64,000 nucleotides of DNA from Streptomyces sp. WMMC940 (GCF_027460265.1 NZ_JAPZBC010000001.1:1364001-1428000), one strand, 5' to 3'. Positions 1-8,837 are shown, counted from the stretch's first letter. The notes: generated from the letters alone by a model not told the origin. Program-made: numbers and translations.

Positions 1-975
1 GCCGAAGTGCCAGTAGAGGTGCCAGACGTACTCGCGCCAGCCTGCGATCTGGCGGACGAATCCCTCGGCCGACGCCACCGGCACCCCGCCTTCGCGCCAC
101 CCCCGTTCGGCGCGCTCCACGCACTCGGCGGGGTCGAGCAGCCCGAGGTTGAGCGGCGCGGACAGCATGCTGTGGCTCATCCAGGGGTCGTCGGCGAGGA
201 CGGCGTCCTCGTACCTCCCGAAGCCGGCCAGCCGGTGCTCGGCGAAGCGGTCGAGGGCGGCCAGGGCCTCGGCGCGGGAGGCGGGGAAGAGCCGGGGACC
301 GTCGCGGCCGGCGAAGGAGACGTCACCGGCGCGCTCCCAGGAGTCCAGATCGTGCCGTACCGCTTCGTCGATCTCGTCCTCCCGTGCCGTCCACGGCGAA
401 GGCGCGCCGAGGGTCGGCCGGCCCCGCGGGGGCGGTTCGCGGTTGTCCCGGTCGAAGTTCCAGCGGCCGCCTGCCGGTTCGCCGCCGTCCATCAGCAGGT
501 CGTGGCGCCGGCGCACCCAGCGGTAGAAGTCCTCCAGCCGCAGGGCCTCGCCCCGCCGCTCCGCCGCCCAGGCGGCGAATTCCTGGCGGGGCACGAGGAA
601 GCCGCGCGCGGGCAGCACGTCGACGTCCGGCAGCCCGGCGACGAACCGGGCGGCCGCGTACGAGGTCGGGTGACGGACCGTCGTACGGCTCCTCCCCGCG
701 ACGCGGGCCAGCCCCTCCCGGTAGGTGTCGGCTTTCACGTACCGGACCCGGTCGCCGAGTTCGGCGGCGCGGTGGCGCATGGCCGAGAGCACGAGGTGGG
801 CCTTGGCGCGGTGGAAGCTCCGCCGGCGGAACACGGCGCGGGACTCGATCATGACGATCGGCGCGTCCTCGTCGGGTCCGTCCGCGCCGGGCTCGGTGAA
901 GCGGGGACCGAGCTGGTCCCCGAAGAGCAGGTGCGTACGGGGCGTACGGGACGGGCGTTGTGCACGACGGGACAT
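1..975 (-). CDS. Cryptochrome/photolyase-related protein (DPRP type), C-terminus cut by window edge
   Basis: Reverse-strand frame open from an ATG at 975 to the window edge, giving 325 residues of a family usually near 500. The N-terminus reads THLLFGDQLGPRF, the usual opening of the deoxyribodipyrimidine photolyase-related family, and near the visible end is EGFVRQIAGWREYVWHLYW, typical of its FAD-binding helical half. Characterised relatives are FeS-containing bacterial cryptochromes or (6-4) photolyases. The Cys ligands of the cluster would lie in the missing C-terminus, so FeS content cannot be judged here. The start is 11 bases after the stop of the LitR-like gene, so the two are probably co-transcribed in the light-response block. 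Repair enzyme versus photoreceptor cannot be separated from this part. Confidence 0.88.
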   Translation of the reverse strand, partial: MSRRAQRPSRTPRTHLLFGDQLGPRFTEPGADGPDEDAPIVMIESRAVFRRRSFHRAKAHLVLSAMRHRAAELGDRVRYVKADTYREGLARVAGRSRTTVRHPTSYAAARFVAGLPDVDVLPARGFLVPRQEFAAWAAERRGEALRLEDFYRWVRRRHDLLMDGGEPAGGRWNFDRDNREPPPRGRPTLGAPSPWTAREDEIDEAVRHDLDSWERAGDVSFAGRDGPRLFPASRAEALAALDRFAEHRLAGFGRYEDAVLADDPWMSHSMLSAPLNLGLLDPAECVERAERGWREGGVPVASAEGFVRQIAGWREYVWHLYWHFG

Positions 976-986
976 GGGCGCTCCTG

Positions 987-1991
987 TCAGCGCGGGAACA
1001 GTGCCTCGACGACGTCCACCGCGGAACCCAGACCGTGCAGCCGCAGGGTCCCCGGGTACGCGCCGCCCGCCCAGCCGGGTCCGGCGAGGAGCACGGAGGG
1101 GCGCTTCCGCGCGCCCTTCACGCCCCAGTGGATGCCGGAGACGATCCGCACCAGTGAGCGGTCGGCGGTGGACCGGGACTGGGCCCAGAGCACCACGGCG
1201 GCGGGGCCGAGTCGTCGTACGGCCTCGTGGAGCGCGTCCGCGGGCAGTGCGGGCCCGAACATCCTGGCGGGCACACCCCGTTCCCCGAGCGCGGCGGCCA
1301 GCGCCTCGACGGGAAGGCTGTGCTGCTCGCCGGGTACGCAGGCGAGCAGCACGGGCGGCGCGTCGGGCCGTTCCACCGCGGGCCGTACCCGGCGCAGCGC
1401 CGACGACACGTGCCAGGACAGCAGGTGCTCGACCTCGACGTAACGCTCGCCGGACGTCGCCCACTTGCGCCCCACGGCGTGCAGGGTCGGGGCGATGACC
1501 TCCTCCCAGGCGACGACGAGACCGTGCTCGGCGAGCACGGCGTCCAGCAGGGCGTCGACGGCGGGGGCGTCGAGACGGACGGCGGCGCGCGCCAGCCCCC
1601 GGCATTCCTGCCGCACGTCCCCGAGGGGCAGGGCGTTGGGTCCGCCCGGCGTGTGCGAGGGTCGGACGTCGTGCTGCCCGGTCTGCGCGGCCGGCCCCCG
1701 GCGCAGCGTCGTCGCGGGGGTGCTCATCGCCGCACGGGCGGCCTCGGCGGGCGGGACGCCTTGCGCGGTGAGCCGGCACATCTCCTCGAGCCGGGCGATG
1801 TCCTCGGGCGTCCAGCGGCGGTGCCTGCCGTCCTCGCGCGTGGCGGGGCCGATCGCGTAGCGCCGTTCCCAGGACCGGAGGGTCGTGGGCGCGACACCGA
1901 GCCTGCGGGCGACCGCGCCGGTGCTGAGCGCGGCGGTGACGCCGTCCTCCGCCGGGCCCTCCGGGGCACTGTCGGCCTTCACCAGGCCCAT
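987..1991 (-). CDS. litR: MerR-family regulator with B12-binding-like domain (LitR/CarH type)
   Basis: Protein of 334 residues. The MerR winged HTH lies at about residues 22-90 (STGAVARRLGV, TTLRSWERRYAIGP). A helical bundle follows (about 130-205) with KWATSGERYVEVEH, like the Trp...Glu-His segment of CarH/LitR, and then a Rossmann-like B12 fold. The usual B12 signature D-x-H-x-x-G reads E-Q-H-S-L-P here, so only the His is kept. LitR proteins are light-responsive repressors of carotenoid and photolyase genes; the photolyase and FAD oxidoreductase next door fit this. ATG 1991 is chosen because it follows the stop of the upstream gene by 65 bases; the longer frame runs back into that gene. 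The family is clear, but whether it uses cobalamin is not. Confidence 0.82.
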   Translation of the reverse strand: MGLVKADSAPEGPAEDGVTAALSTGAVARRLGVAPTTLRSWERRYAIGPATREDGRHRRWTPEDIARLEEMCRLTAQGVPPAEAARAAMSTPATTLRRGPAAQTGQHDVRPSHTPGGPNALPLGDVRQECRGLARAAVRLDAPAVDALLDAVLAEHGLVVAWEEVIAPTLHAVGRKWATSGERYVEVEHLLSWHVSSALRRVRPAVERPDAPPVLLACVPGEQHSLPVEALAAALGERGVPARMFGPALPADALHEAVRRLGPAAVVLWAQSRSTADRSLVRIVSGIHWGVKGARKRPSVLLAGPGWAGGAYPGTLRLHGLGSAVDVVEALFPR

Positions 1992-2056
1992 GGTACGGCG
2001 CCTGGCGCGGCCTGCCGCCGCGGTGGACGGGTGGCCGTCGCGGCCCGGGCGGCCGT

Positions 2057-3301
2057 TCACCGTGCCCGCCCGGCCAGTACTTCGCGGGCCGCGCGGGTCC
2101 CGGAGGCCATGGCGCCCTGGACCGAACCCGTGGCCCGATGGTCGCCGCAGACGTGCAGCCCGTCGGCGATCCTCGTGGTGCGGCTCAGCGGCCACGGCGG
2201 GTCCATGGCGGGGAGGGCGCCCCGCACGGTGCGGGCCGCGAGGAGCTCCCAGCCGCCGGTCTCCGTCCCGTACACCTCGGCGAGCACGTCGCGCAGCGAT
2301 TCCTCGCGGCCGGGGGCGTCGGCGCCGAGCACCGAGGTCGAGACGAGCGCGCGGCCGTCGGACGCGTAGCCCGGCACGACCTCGGACAGGACCGCGGTGT
2401 TGAGGAAGCGGCGCTCCGCGTCGAGCAGCAGCGTCGGTTCCCGCAGCGGCGGGGCGGCCGCCGCGTGGTGGTACGTCGTCACCGTGCGGGTGCGGGGCGG
2501 GTCCAGATGCGGGACGAGGGCCGAGGCGGTGGCGGCGTCGGTGGCGACCACCACGGAGGGTGCGGTACGCACCGATCCGTCGGCGAGCGTGACACCGCCG
2601 CCGTCGACACCCGACACCGGCGTCCCCGTCTCCACGGTGCCCACCGGCAGCCCGCCGGCGAGCTGGGCGGGGACGGTCCCGACACCGGCGGCGGGCAGCG
2701 TCATGCTGCCTCGGACGAAACTGCGCCAGACCAGGTGGAACATCCTGCTGGTCGTGCGCAGTTCGTCCTCCAGGAACACGCCGGCGAGGAACGGGCGCAC
2801 GAGACCGTCCACGACCTCCTCGGACACCCCGGCCCGGGAGAGCTCGGTGAGCGTCGTGTACTCGGGGAGACCCTTGAGCACACGCGGTGGCAGCAGGGTG
2901 TCACGGGCCGTCAGGGCGCCGAGGGCCAGCAGGTCGCGTGCCGGGACGTGGCGGCCGGTGACGAGGGCGGCGGCGTCGCGGGGCCGGCGGGTCGGATCGC
3001 CGAACCGGACCCTGCCCCTCGGCGTGTGCACCAGGACGCCGGGGGTGAAGGGCCGCAGCCGCAGGTCCGCCAGCCGCAGCCGCCGCTTGACCTGGGGGTA
3101 GGAGGTGTTGAACACCTGGAAGCCGCGGTCCAGCAGGAAGCCCCGGTGGCGGTCGGTGCGCATCCGGCCGCCGACCGCGTCGGAGGCCTCCAGCACGGCC
3201 ACCGAGAGGCCCGCCGCGGTCAGGTCGAGGGCGCAGGTGAGACCGGCCAGGCCGGCGCCCACGACGATCACGTCCGTGTGCGTCCCGTGGGGCCTCTTCA
3301 T
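2057..3301 (-). CDS. FAD-dependent oxidoreductase (phytoene-desaturase/amine-oxidase-like)
   Basis: Protein of 414 residues with an N-terminal dinucleotide fold, DVIVVGAGLAGLTCALDL followed by the acidic strand end and GGRMRT, which is standard for FAD flavoproteins of the amine oxidase/CrtI superfamily. The C-terminal IADGLHVCGDH...GSVQGAMASG segment is the second FAD contact. The substrate is unknown. Its place between the photolyase and the LitR-like regulator suggests a light-induced or carotenoid-related role, as in actinomycete lit loci, but no crt biosynthesis gene is visible. ATG 3301 is preferred over GTG 3310 because the GAGGA ribosome site sits about 11 bases from 3301 and only 2-3 from 3310. 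Confidence 0.85.
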   Translation of the reverse strand: MKRPHGTHTDVIVVGAGLAGLTCALDLTAAGLSVAVLEASDAVGGRMRTDRHRGFLLDRGFQVFNTSYPQVKRRLRLADLRLRPFTPGVLVHTPRGRVRFGDPTRRPRDAAALVTGRHVPARDLLALGALTARDTLLPPRVLKGLPEYTTLTELSRAGVSEEVVDGLVRPFLAGVFLEDELRTTSRMFHLVWRSFVRGSMTLPAAGVGTVPAQLAGGLPVGTVETGTPVSGVDGGGVTLADGSVRTAPSVVVATDAATASALVPHLDPPRTRTVTTYHHAAAAPPLREPTLLLDAERRFLNTAVLSEVVPGYASDGRALVSTSVLGADAPGREESLRDVLAEVYGTETGGWELLAARTVRGALPAMDPPWPLSRTTRIADGLHVCGDHRATGSVQGAMASGTRAAREVLAGRAR

Positions 3302-3332
3302 CGCTGTCACCGTCCTCGGTGCGTGGTGATCG

Positions 3333-3360
3333 GTGGGTGGTGGGCGGTGGGTGGTGGGTG
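3333..3360 (+). other. Perfect four-tract G-quadruplex motif
   Basis: Four GGG tracts at 3335, 3342, 3349 and 3356 are spaced exactly 7 bases apart with 4-base loops, inside the 178-base gap between the photolyase stop and the FAD oxidoreductase start. The G-rich strand is the non-transcribed strand relative to the mRNA of these minus-strand genes, so any quadruplex would form in DNA, not in their transcript. It could equally be a short tandem GGTGGGT expansion. Confidence 0.55.
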
Positions 3361-3479
3361 CCGGTGTGCGGACTCGGTTCCGGTGTGCGGCCCCGGAGGT
3401 CCGTTACTCCAGGGCGGCTGCGGTACCTCTCGCCGCGTCGCCGGGGCGTAACGGCCGTGCGTGGCGCTCGCGCGTGTGG

Positions 3480-4862
3480 TCAGCCGCTGCCGCGGCCCTC
3501 CTTGAACCGGGTCAGTCCGTCGCCGAGCGCCACGATCGGGCCGGGGTAGTCCAGCCGGGCGCGGTCGGCGTCGGGCAGTTTCCAGGGTTCGTGCACGGCG
3601 GGCCCGCCGATGTCCGCCAGTTCCGGCACCCAGCGGCGCACATAGGTGCCGTCCGGGTCGTAACGGTGGGCCTGGCGGACGGGGTTGAGCACTCGGTTCG
3701 GCCGGGTGTCCGTGCCGGTGCCCGCCACCCACTGCCAGTTGAGCTGGTTGTTCGCGAGATCGCCGTCGACCAGCAGCTCCAGGAAGTACCGGGCGCCGAC
3801 GCGCCAGTCGACGTACAGCGTCTTGGTGAGGAAGCTCGCGGCCAGCAGCCTGCCGCGGTTGTGCATCCAGCCTTCGTGGCGGAGCTGGCGCATCGCGGCA
3901 TCGACGACCGGGTATCCGGTGCGGCCGTTCTTCCACGCCTCGACGTCGGCCTCGGCCTCCTTCCCGGAGCGCCAGCGGTCGTGCCGGGGCCGGTAGTCGG
4001 CGACGGCCGCGTCCTGCCGGGCGGCGAGCACCTGGTGGTGGAAGTCGCGCCAGCACACCTGTCGTACGAAGGCCTCGGCGCCGGGCCCGCCGGCCGCCCG
4101 GGCCCGGTGGACGGCCTCGGCCGGGGAGAGGGTGCCGAAGTGCAGATGGGGCGAGAGCCGGGAGGTCGCGTCGCCCGCGAGGTCGTCGTGGCGCTCGTCG
4201 TATTGGGAGAGACCGCCGCGCGCCCAGGCGTTCAGCCGCTTGCGCGCCTCGCGTTCGCCACCGTGAGCGAGCCCTTCCGACACTCCCCCGGCCTTCTCGG
4301 CGTCCGCGCGGCAGGGCACCGGCTCGGAGCGGATCCCGTCGGGCACCGGGACGGTGCGCGGCGCCGCGAGCACGCCCCGGATCTCCCGCTGCGACCAGCG
4401 GCGGTGGTACGGGGTGAACACGGCGAAGTGGTCCCCGCCGGACGGGACGACCGCCCCGGGGGCGAGGGCGGTGACGACCGCGTCGTGGACGCGCAGCGTA
4501 CGGCGGTCCTCCGCCAGCGCGGTGCGCAGCCGTTCCTCGCGTGCGTGGGCGTAGCCGCTGACACCGGCCGCCATGTGCACTTCACCGGCGTCCGCCTCCC
4601 GCGCGACCGCACGGACCTCCTCGACGACGTCACCGGAGCGGACGATGAGCCTCCCGCCCCGCTCGCGCAGTCCTTCGTCGAGGTCGGTGAGGCAGTCGGC
4701 GAGGAACGCGCGCCGGTTGGGGGGCGCGAATCCCGCGGCCTCGACGCGGTCGTCCCGTACGAACAGCGGCACCACCCGGTCCGCCGCCGCGAGTGCGGAG
4801 CGCAGCGGCGGGTGGTCGTGCAGACGCAGGTCGGAGGTGTACAGGACGACCGCGGTACTCAT
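3480..4862 (-). CDS. phr: Deoxyribodipyrimidine photolyase (class I CPD photolyase)
   Basis: Repairs UV cyclobutane pyrimidine dimers using blue light and FADH-. Protein of 460 residues, normal for class I. The N-terminal alpha/beta antenna domain starts STAVVLYTSDLRLHDHPPL. The FAD-binding helical domain includes TSRLSPHLHFGTLSP, VCWRDFHHQVL, GRTGYPVVDAAMRQL, GWMHNRGRLLAASFLTK and DLANNQLNWQWVAGTGTD, which together are diagnostic. ATG 4862 is taken because the antenna domain begins directly after it; a further open frame of about 200 residues upstream is low-complexity and unsupported. It sits between the SDR gene and the FAD oxidoreductase, all minus strand. The antenna chromophore cannot be told from sequence. 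Confidence 0.95.
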   Translation of the reverse strand: MSTAVVLYTSDLRLHDHPPLRSALAAADRVVPLFVRDDRVEAAGFAPPNRRAFLADCLTDLDEGLRERGGRLIVRSGDVVEEVRAVAREADAGEVHMAAGVSGYAHAREERLRTALAEDRRTLRVHDAVVTALAPGAVVPSGGDHFAVFTPYHRRWSQREIRGVLAAPRTVPVPDGIRSEPVPCRADAEKAGGVSEGLAHGGEREARKRLNAWARGGLSQYDERHDDLAGDATSRLSPHLHFGTLSPAEAVHRARAAGGPGAEAFVRQVCWRDFHHQVLAARQDAAVADYRPRHDRWRSGKEAEADVEAWKNGRTGYPVVDAAMRQLRHEGWMHNRGRLLAASFLTKTLYVDWRVGARYFLELLVDGDLANNQLNWQWVAGTGTDTRPNRVLNPVRQAHRYDPDGTYVRRWVPELADIGGPAVHEPWKLPDADRARLDYPGPIVALGDGLTRFKEGRGSG

Positions 4863-5218
4863 GGGACTCCAGGCTGGGACGACTGGGACGGCTGGGACGG
4901 TCCGGTGCGGGTCGACGGCCCGTGAGGACCGGCCGTCCGGGGTGGGGGCGCCGGCCGGCCCGGTCGGCGCGTCCCTCGGGACGTCCGTGGGGCGGGCCGT
5001 CCGGGGCGCTGGTCCCGGGGACCGGCTCACGGGCCGCGGGATGCTCCCGTACGGTTCTTCCGCAGGCGTGCGCCTGCCGGATGCACGGCGTTCGGCGCGT
5101 CGCGCGAAGTCGCCGGAAGGCCCCGGACGTCCCGGAGGCCACACGAAGACACCGAAAGGCCCCGGACGTCCCGGAGGCCGCGAGGAGGTCCCGCCGTGCC
5201 GCACGGGCCGGGCGGCGG
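4863..5218. other. Intergenic region upstream of phr with a 39-base-period repeat
   Basis: 356 bases between phr and the upstream SDR gene. It holds two exact 22-base copies at 5119-5140 and 5158-5179 (offset 39), each containing the palindrome GGACGTCC. The minus-strand frame through it would encode a PPGRPGP-type repeat, but nothing supports translation. It may hold the phr promoter; I could not assign -35/-10 boxes with confidence. Confidence 0.5.
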
Positions 5219-6784
5219 TCAGCGGACACGGGCCGAGGGGGTGCTGTCCGAAGCGGGCCCGGTGCCGTCGGCGCCGTCGGATCCGGCCTTCGCTGCCGCC
5301 CGGGCGATGTTGCGTGCCATGCCTCCGAACACGACGGCGTGGAAAGGGGAGACGGCCCACCAGTACACGTGCCCGAGCAGTCCGTGCGGATGGAACAGGG
5401 CCCGCTGCCGGTAGCGGCTGCGGCCCCCCTCGCCGCGTTCGGCGTGCATCTCCAGCCACGCGAGACCCGGCAGCCTCATCTCGGCCCGCAGCCGCAGCAT
5501 CCGGCCCGGTTCGATCTCCTCGACCCGCCAGAAGTCCAGCGAGTCTCCGACCCTCAGCCGTGCGGCGTCCCGCCGGCCGCGGCGGAGCCCCACGCCGCCG
5601 ACGAGCCGGTCGAGCCAGCCCCGTACCGCCCAGGCGAGCGGGAAGGAGTACCAGCCGTTGTCACCGCCGATCCCCTCGATGACCCGCCACAGGGCCTGCG
5701 GCGAGGCGTCGACGTCGAGCCCGCGCCGGTCGGTGTAGAGACTGCCCCCGGCCCAGTCCGGGTCCGTCGGCAGCGGGTCGCTCGGAGCACCGGGCAGCGC
5801 GGCGGAGGACCAGCGGGTGGTGACCTGCGCGTCGCGCACCCGCTGGAGCGCCAGCTCCAGGGCCCGGTCGAAGCCGAGGGGAGTGCCGGGCGGATCGGGG
5901 ACGTGGCGGGCGATGTCGTGCTCGCGGCAGACCACCTCGTGGCGCAGCGATTCGGCGAGGGGCCGGGCGAGGGCGGGCGGCACCGGTGTGACCAGGCCGA
6001 TCCACAGACTGGACAGCCTGGGCGTCAGCATCGGCACGCCCAGGATCAGGCGCCTCGGCAGCCCGGCCACCTCGGCGTAGCGCCGCATCATCCGCTCGTA
6101 CGTCATCACGTCCGGCCCGCCGATGTCGAAGGACCGGTTCACGTCCGCCGGCATCCGGGCGCTGCCCACGAGGTAGCGCAGCACGTCACGGACGGCGATC
6201 GGCTGGACGCGGGTGCTCACCCAGCTGGGGGTGACCATGACGGGCAGCCGCTCGGTCAGGTAGCGGAGCATCTCGAAGCTGGCCGAGCCGGAGCCGATGA
6301 CGACCGCGGCACGCAGCACCGTCGCGGGCACGGATGAGCGGAGGAAGATCTCGCCCACCTCGGCGCGGGAGCGCAGGTGCGGCGAGAGCTCGTGGCCGGG
6401 CACCTCCGCGGGCGTCAGCCCGCCCAGATAGACGATGCGCCCCACGCCCGCCCCACCCGCCCGGTCGGCGAACGCGCCGGCCGCCTTGCGGTCGGCGTCC
6501 TCGAAGGACGGCCCGGAGCGCAGCCCATGCACGAGGTAGTAGGCGACGTCCACGTCGCGCAGCGCCTCTCCGAGCGAGTCCGGGTCGGTGACGTCGCCCC
6601 GTACCGCCTCCACCCGCCCCGCCCAGGGGTGGTCGCGCAGCTTCTCCGGCGAGCGGGCCATGCAGCGGACCCGGAAACCGGCGTCCAGCAACTCGGGCAC
6701 GAGCCTGCCGCCGACGTAGCCGGTCGCACCGGTCACGAGGCAGCGCGGGCCCTCCGTGTTCCGACCGTCGCCCTGTCCGCTCAT
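5219..6784 (-). CDS. SDR-family NAD(P)-binding protein with C-terminal DUF2867
   Basis: Protein of 521 residues. The N-terminus carries an atypical SDR Rossmann fold (CLVTGATGYVGGRLVPELL at about residues 14-32, YYLVHGL, VGRIVYLGGLTP), and the C-terminal ~180 residues (WAGGSLYTDRRGLDVDASPQ onward, ending FHPHGLLGHVYWWAVSPFH) match the DUF2867 layout seen fused to such SDRs. The substrate is unknown. It heads the minus-strand photolyase/LitR block and is divergent from an RsbW-like ATPase gene at 7143, so the 358-base gap between them probably holds both promoters. ATG 6784 is the natural start; the longer upstream frame runs through a non-coding GC-rich stretch. Confidence 0.85.
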   Translation of the reverse strand: MSGQGDGRNTEGPRCLVTGATGYVGGRLVPELLDAGFRVRCMARSPEKLRDHPWAGRVEAVRGDVTDPDSLGEALRDVDVAYYLVHGLRSGPSFEDADRKAAGAFADRAGGAGVGRIVYLGGLTPAEVPGHELSPHLRSRAEVGEIFLRSSVPATVLRAAVVIGSGSASFEMLRYLTERLPVMVTPSWVSTRVQPIAVRDVLRYLVGSARMPADVNRSFDIGGPDVMTYERMMRRYAEVAGLPRRLILGVPMLTPRLSSLWIGLVTPVPPALARPLAESLRHEVVCREHDIARHVPDPPGTPLGFDRALELALQRVRDAQVTTRWSSAALPGAPSDPLPTDPDWAGGSLYTDRRGLDVDASPQALWRVIEGIGGDNGWYSFPLAWAVRGWLDRLVGGVGLRRGRRDAARLRVGDSLDFWRVEEIEPGRMLRLRAEMRLPGLAWLEMHAERGEGGRSRYRQRALFHPHGLLGHVYWWAVSPFHAVVFGGMARNIARAAAKAGSDGADGTGPASDSTPSARVR

Positions 6785-7142
6785 GCAAACCTCCCGTTCC
6801 CGCGGGGCGGCGTTCCCCCGCCGACCCCCGGCCGGCCCACCCCTGTCACCTTGCCCCCTGCGGGCTGCTTCCGCTCGGGGAGGGACGGCGGATGCACGGC
6901 GGTCCCGCTCGGGGACCGCGTGGGACCACGCTGCCGGAAGCGGCCGGTGCCCCGCCTGCTCCCGGCCGGTCGGCGGGGCGCCTTTCGCCGTTCCCGCGCG
7001 AGCGGGTCGGGAGGCGGCCTGGAGCGTGCCGGGGCGGCGTCCGGGACGGCCGCGGGCAGGGCCTGGGCGAGGTTTGCGCCATGCACCCGCGGTCAGACGA
7101 AGAACACGTACGTTCCGTCGCGTACGCAAGGAGCGGTGGAGG
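6785..7142. promoter_or_regulatory. Divergent promoter region, SDR gene versus RsbW-like ATPase gene
   Basis: 358 bases separate two divergently transcribed starts, so both promoters should lie here. A GGTGGAGG ribosome site precedes the plus-strand ATG at 7143. The segment 7104-7125 repeats CGTACG-type words (TACGTTCCGTCGCGTACG). No clean -35/-10 pair was assigned. Confidence 0.4.
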
Positions 7143-7568
7143 ATGTCTGCTGATGAACTGACCGGGACGAACCGCCCGGAAGCCGTGGTGCCGCGCACCC
7201 CCTCACAGGCGCGCACCCGGGTGGAGGCGTTGCTGCGGGAGTGGCTGATGCCCGCCGGCGGGATTCCCGACGACACGCACGTGGTCGGCGATGCCATCCT
7301 CGTGACGTCCGAGCTCGTGACCAACGCCCTCCGGCACGGCGGCGGCCTGACGAGCTTCGACGTCGAGATGACCGACCAGGGCTGCCGCGTGAGCGTCGGC
7401 GACCGCAGCGACCGGCTCCCGGAGTTCGCCTCCTCCCGGGACGGCAGCGGCAGACTCCGCGTCGGGGGGCACGGCTGGCGCGTGATCCGCAGGCTGGCGC
7501 GGAGCATCACGATCACCCCGGAGGCACATGGGGGAAAGCGCGTGAGCGTGCTGATCTCGCTGGCATGA
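7143..7568 (+). CDS. RsbW-like ATP-binding protein (HATPase_c_2, anti-sigma kinase fold)
   Basis: Protein of 141 residues made of a single GHKL ATPase domain. The N box is TSELVTNALRHGGG (about residues 54-67), followed by DVEMTD.GCRVSVGD and GGHGWRVIRRLA, the G1/G2-like loop. Such stand-alone Streptomyces ATPases act as anti-sigma-factor kinases or partners of SpoIIE phosphatases and STAS antagonists; no STAS protein or sigma factor of the SigB type is adjacent, so the partner is unknown. ATG 7143 follows a GGAG-rich ribosome site. A second, similar ATPase is encoded at 8838. Confidence 0.85.
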   Translation: MSADELTGTNRPEAVVPRTPSQARTRVEALLREWLMPAGGIPDDTHVVGDAILVTSELVTNALRHGGGLTSFDVEMTDQGCRVSVGDRSDRLPEFASSRDGSGRLRVGGHGWRVIRRLARSITITPEAHGGKRVSVLISLA

Positions 7569-7949
7569 GGCACGACGTACGGCCCGGGTGAGCCGTCCCC
7601 GCGGCGCTCCCGCGGTGCGCGGACACAACCCGTCGTCTCCCCTGGGTACCACGTGGTTTCCGGGCGCTCCACGGTCTCCGGGCCCCGGGGCGCACCTGGC
7701 TCGCGGGGCGCTCCGCGGCCTCCCAGGCGCCCCTCCCGCCCCCGGGTGTCGCGCCTCCGGGTGTCCCGCAGTCGAAGCCTGCGCGTGCTCCGCCTCGAGG
7801 CCGAGCCTGCCGATTCGCCGAACACCCGTCGTGAAGACGAGGTTTACCCACAGCCACACTGGTAACGCTCAGTAGCACATGGTCACCGAGAGAGATGAAA
7901 GCCTTACCGACAGATCCCCGTAAAGCAGATCCCCGCAGAGGAGGAAATC
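7569..7949. other. Intergenic region with a short direct repeat before the membrane-protein gene
   Basis: 381 bases without a convincing gene. CAGATCCCCG occurs at 7911-7920 and again at 7926-7935, directly before the GAGGAGG ribosome site (7940-7946) of the gene at 7950. The GC-rich remainder (7590-7780) shows nothing I recognise. Confidence 0.4.
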
Positions 7950-8486
7950 ATGTCGATCACTGCGCTGGCCATCCTCGGGGTGGCGGCCGTCATGATCCTC
8001 GCACTCGTCATGGCACGGCCCGTTCGGCGCGCACATCCCGGACGCTTCCGTCGCCGGCTCGTCACGCCGCGGCTCAAGCCGATGAGCCGGAGTGAGGCCG
8101 AGCAGTACCTGGCCCGATGGACCGTGATCTCAGGCCGGTTCGTGGAGTCGCCCGGGGAGGCGACCATCATGGCCCATGAACTGCTGGACACGGTGGCCAC
8201 CGCGCGCGGCCTCCCCACCGCCTCGCACGAACTGCGGGCACGTGCCCTGCACACCCTCTTCCCCGGTCACGCCGAGGCCGCCGGCCGACTGCGCGCCGCC
8301 TCGGGGCGCGCGGCGGCGGGGAAGGCGGACGTGGAGAGCCTGCGACAGGCCATGCTGGCGGGCCGTGCACTGCTCACGGAGCTGCTGGCCGCGGCGCCCC
8401 GCGTTCCCGACGTCGCCCCCGTCCCGCAGCGGAGGGTCCCAGCCCGGCGGGTTCCACCGCAGCGCTCGGCGACCCTTCATCCGTGA
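7950..8486 (+). CDS. Small membrane-anchored protein of unknown function
   Basis: Protein of 178 residues with one N-terminal membrane segment (MSITALAILGVAAVMILALV, residues 1-20) followed by a basic stretch and a helical domain. The segment RWTVISGRFVESPGEATIMAHELLDTVA followed by RGLP resembles a common actinobacterial arrangement (an aromatic...RFV(D/E)xP..A...A..L...RG.P pattern) found in many uncharacterised exported proteins. The C-terminus is basic and Pro-rich. GAGGAGG lies 4-8 bases before the ATG. Lying between two RsbW-like ATPase genes on the same strand it may share their regulation, but no function is known. Confidence 0.72.
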   Translation: MSITALAILGVAAVMILALVMARPVRRAHPGRFRRRLVTPRLKPMSRSEAEQYLARWTVISGRFVESPGEATIMAHELLDTVATARGLPTASHELRARALHTLFPGHAEAAGRLRAASGRAAAGKADVESLRQAMLAGRALLTELLAAAPRVPDVAPVPQRRVPARRVPPQRSATLHP

Positions 8487-8837
8487 GGTCCGTACGACCG
8501 CAGGGTCCGTACGTCCGTGAGATCCGTCAGCGCGTCGTGAGATCCGCACGTCGCGGGGATCCACGCCATCACACGAGCCGCGTGCCCGCGGGCCCGCCGG
8601 TCCGGGCGGTTCCATGGAGGACGGTCCCACAGCCCACGTGCGACGCCGGAGCGGCGCGGTCCCCCGTCGGGGGCCGCGCCGCTCCGTTCCCCGAGGCCAT
8701 CGACGGGACCGGCAGCACGGCCTCGGGGAACCGCCCGAAGCGGACGACACCGCGCGAACACCCTTCGGCCCGCGGGTGAAGAAGGCATCCTTCTGGGTAA
8801 GCGGCGTTCGCGAACGAAGAATTGCGCGGGGGTGAAC
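8487..8837. other. Intergenic region: terminator plus likely promoter of the second ATPase gene
   Basis: 351 bases. Short repeats GGTCCGTACG and GTGAGATCCG occur at 8484-8560. A strong hairpin lies at 8648-8685 (listed separately). Near the 3' end are inverted repeats GAAGG-CAT-CCTTC (8781-8793) and the perfect palindrome CGTTCGCGAACG (8805-8816), with GGGTAA (8796-8801) between, which resembles a stress-sigma -10 but lacks a clear -35. Confidence 0.4.
8648..8685 (+). terminator. Strong GC hairpin terminator
   Basis: Arms GGAGCGGCGCGG and CCGCGCCGCTCC continue into CCCCC/GGGGG with a GTC loop and one bulged T. It lies 160 bases after the stop of the small membrane-protein gene, as expected for an actinomycete terminator without a U-tract. 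Confidence 0.7.

Noticed and set aside
7..1443. Long plus-strand open frame of 478 codons across the cryptochrome and LitR genes
   Set aside because: It is antisense to two well-recognised genes, has no domain, and long shadow frames are normal in this GC range.
4863..5459. Extension of the photolyase by about 200 residues at the N-terminus
   Set aside because: The upstream part is low-complexity and overlaps a repeat and the neighbouring gene; the family starts at the ATG at 4862.
1..7568. Complete carotenoid (crt) cluster next to the light-response genes
   Set aside because: No phytoene synthase, desaturase set or lycopene cyclase is visible; only a single CrtI-like flavoprotein occurs.
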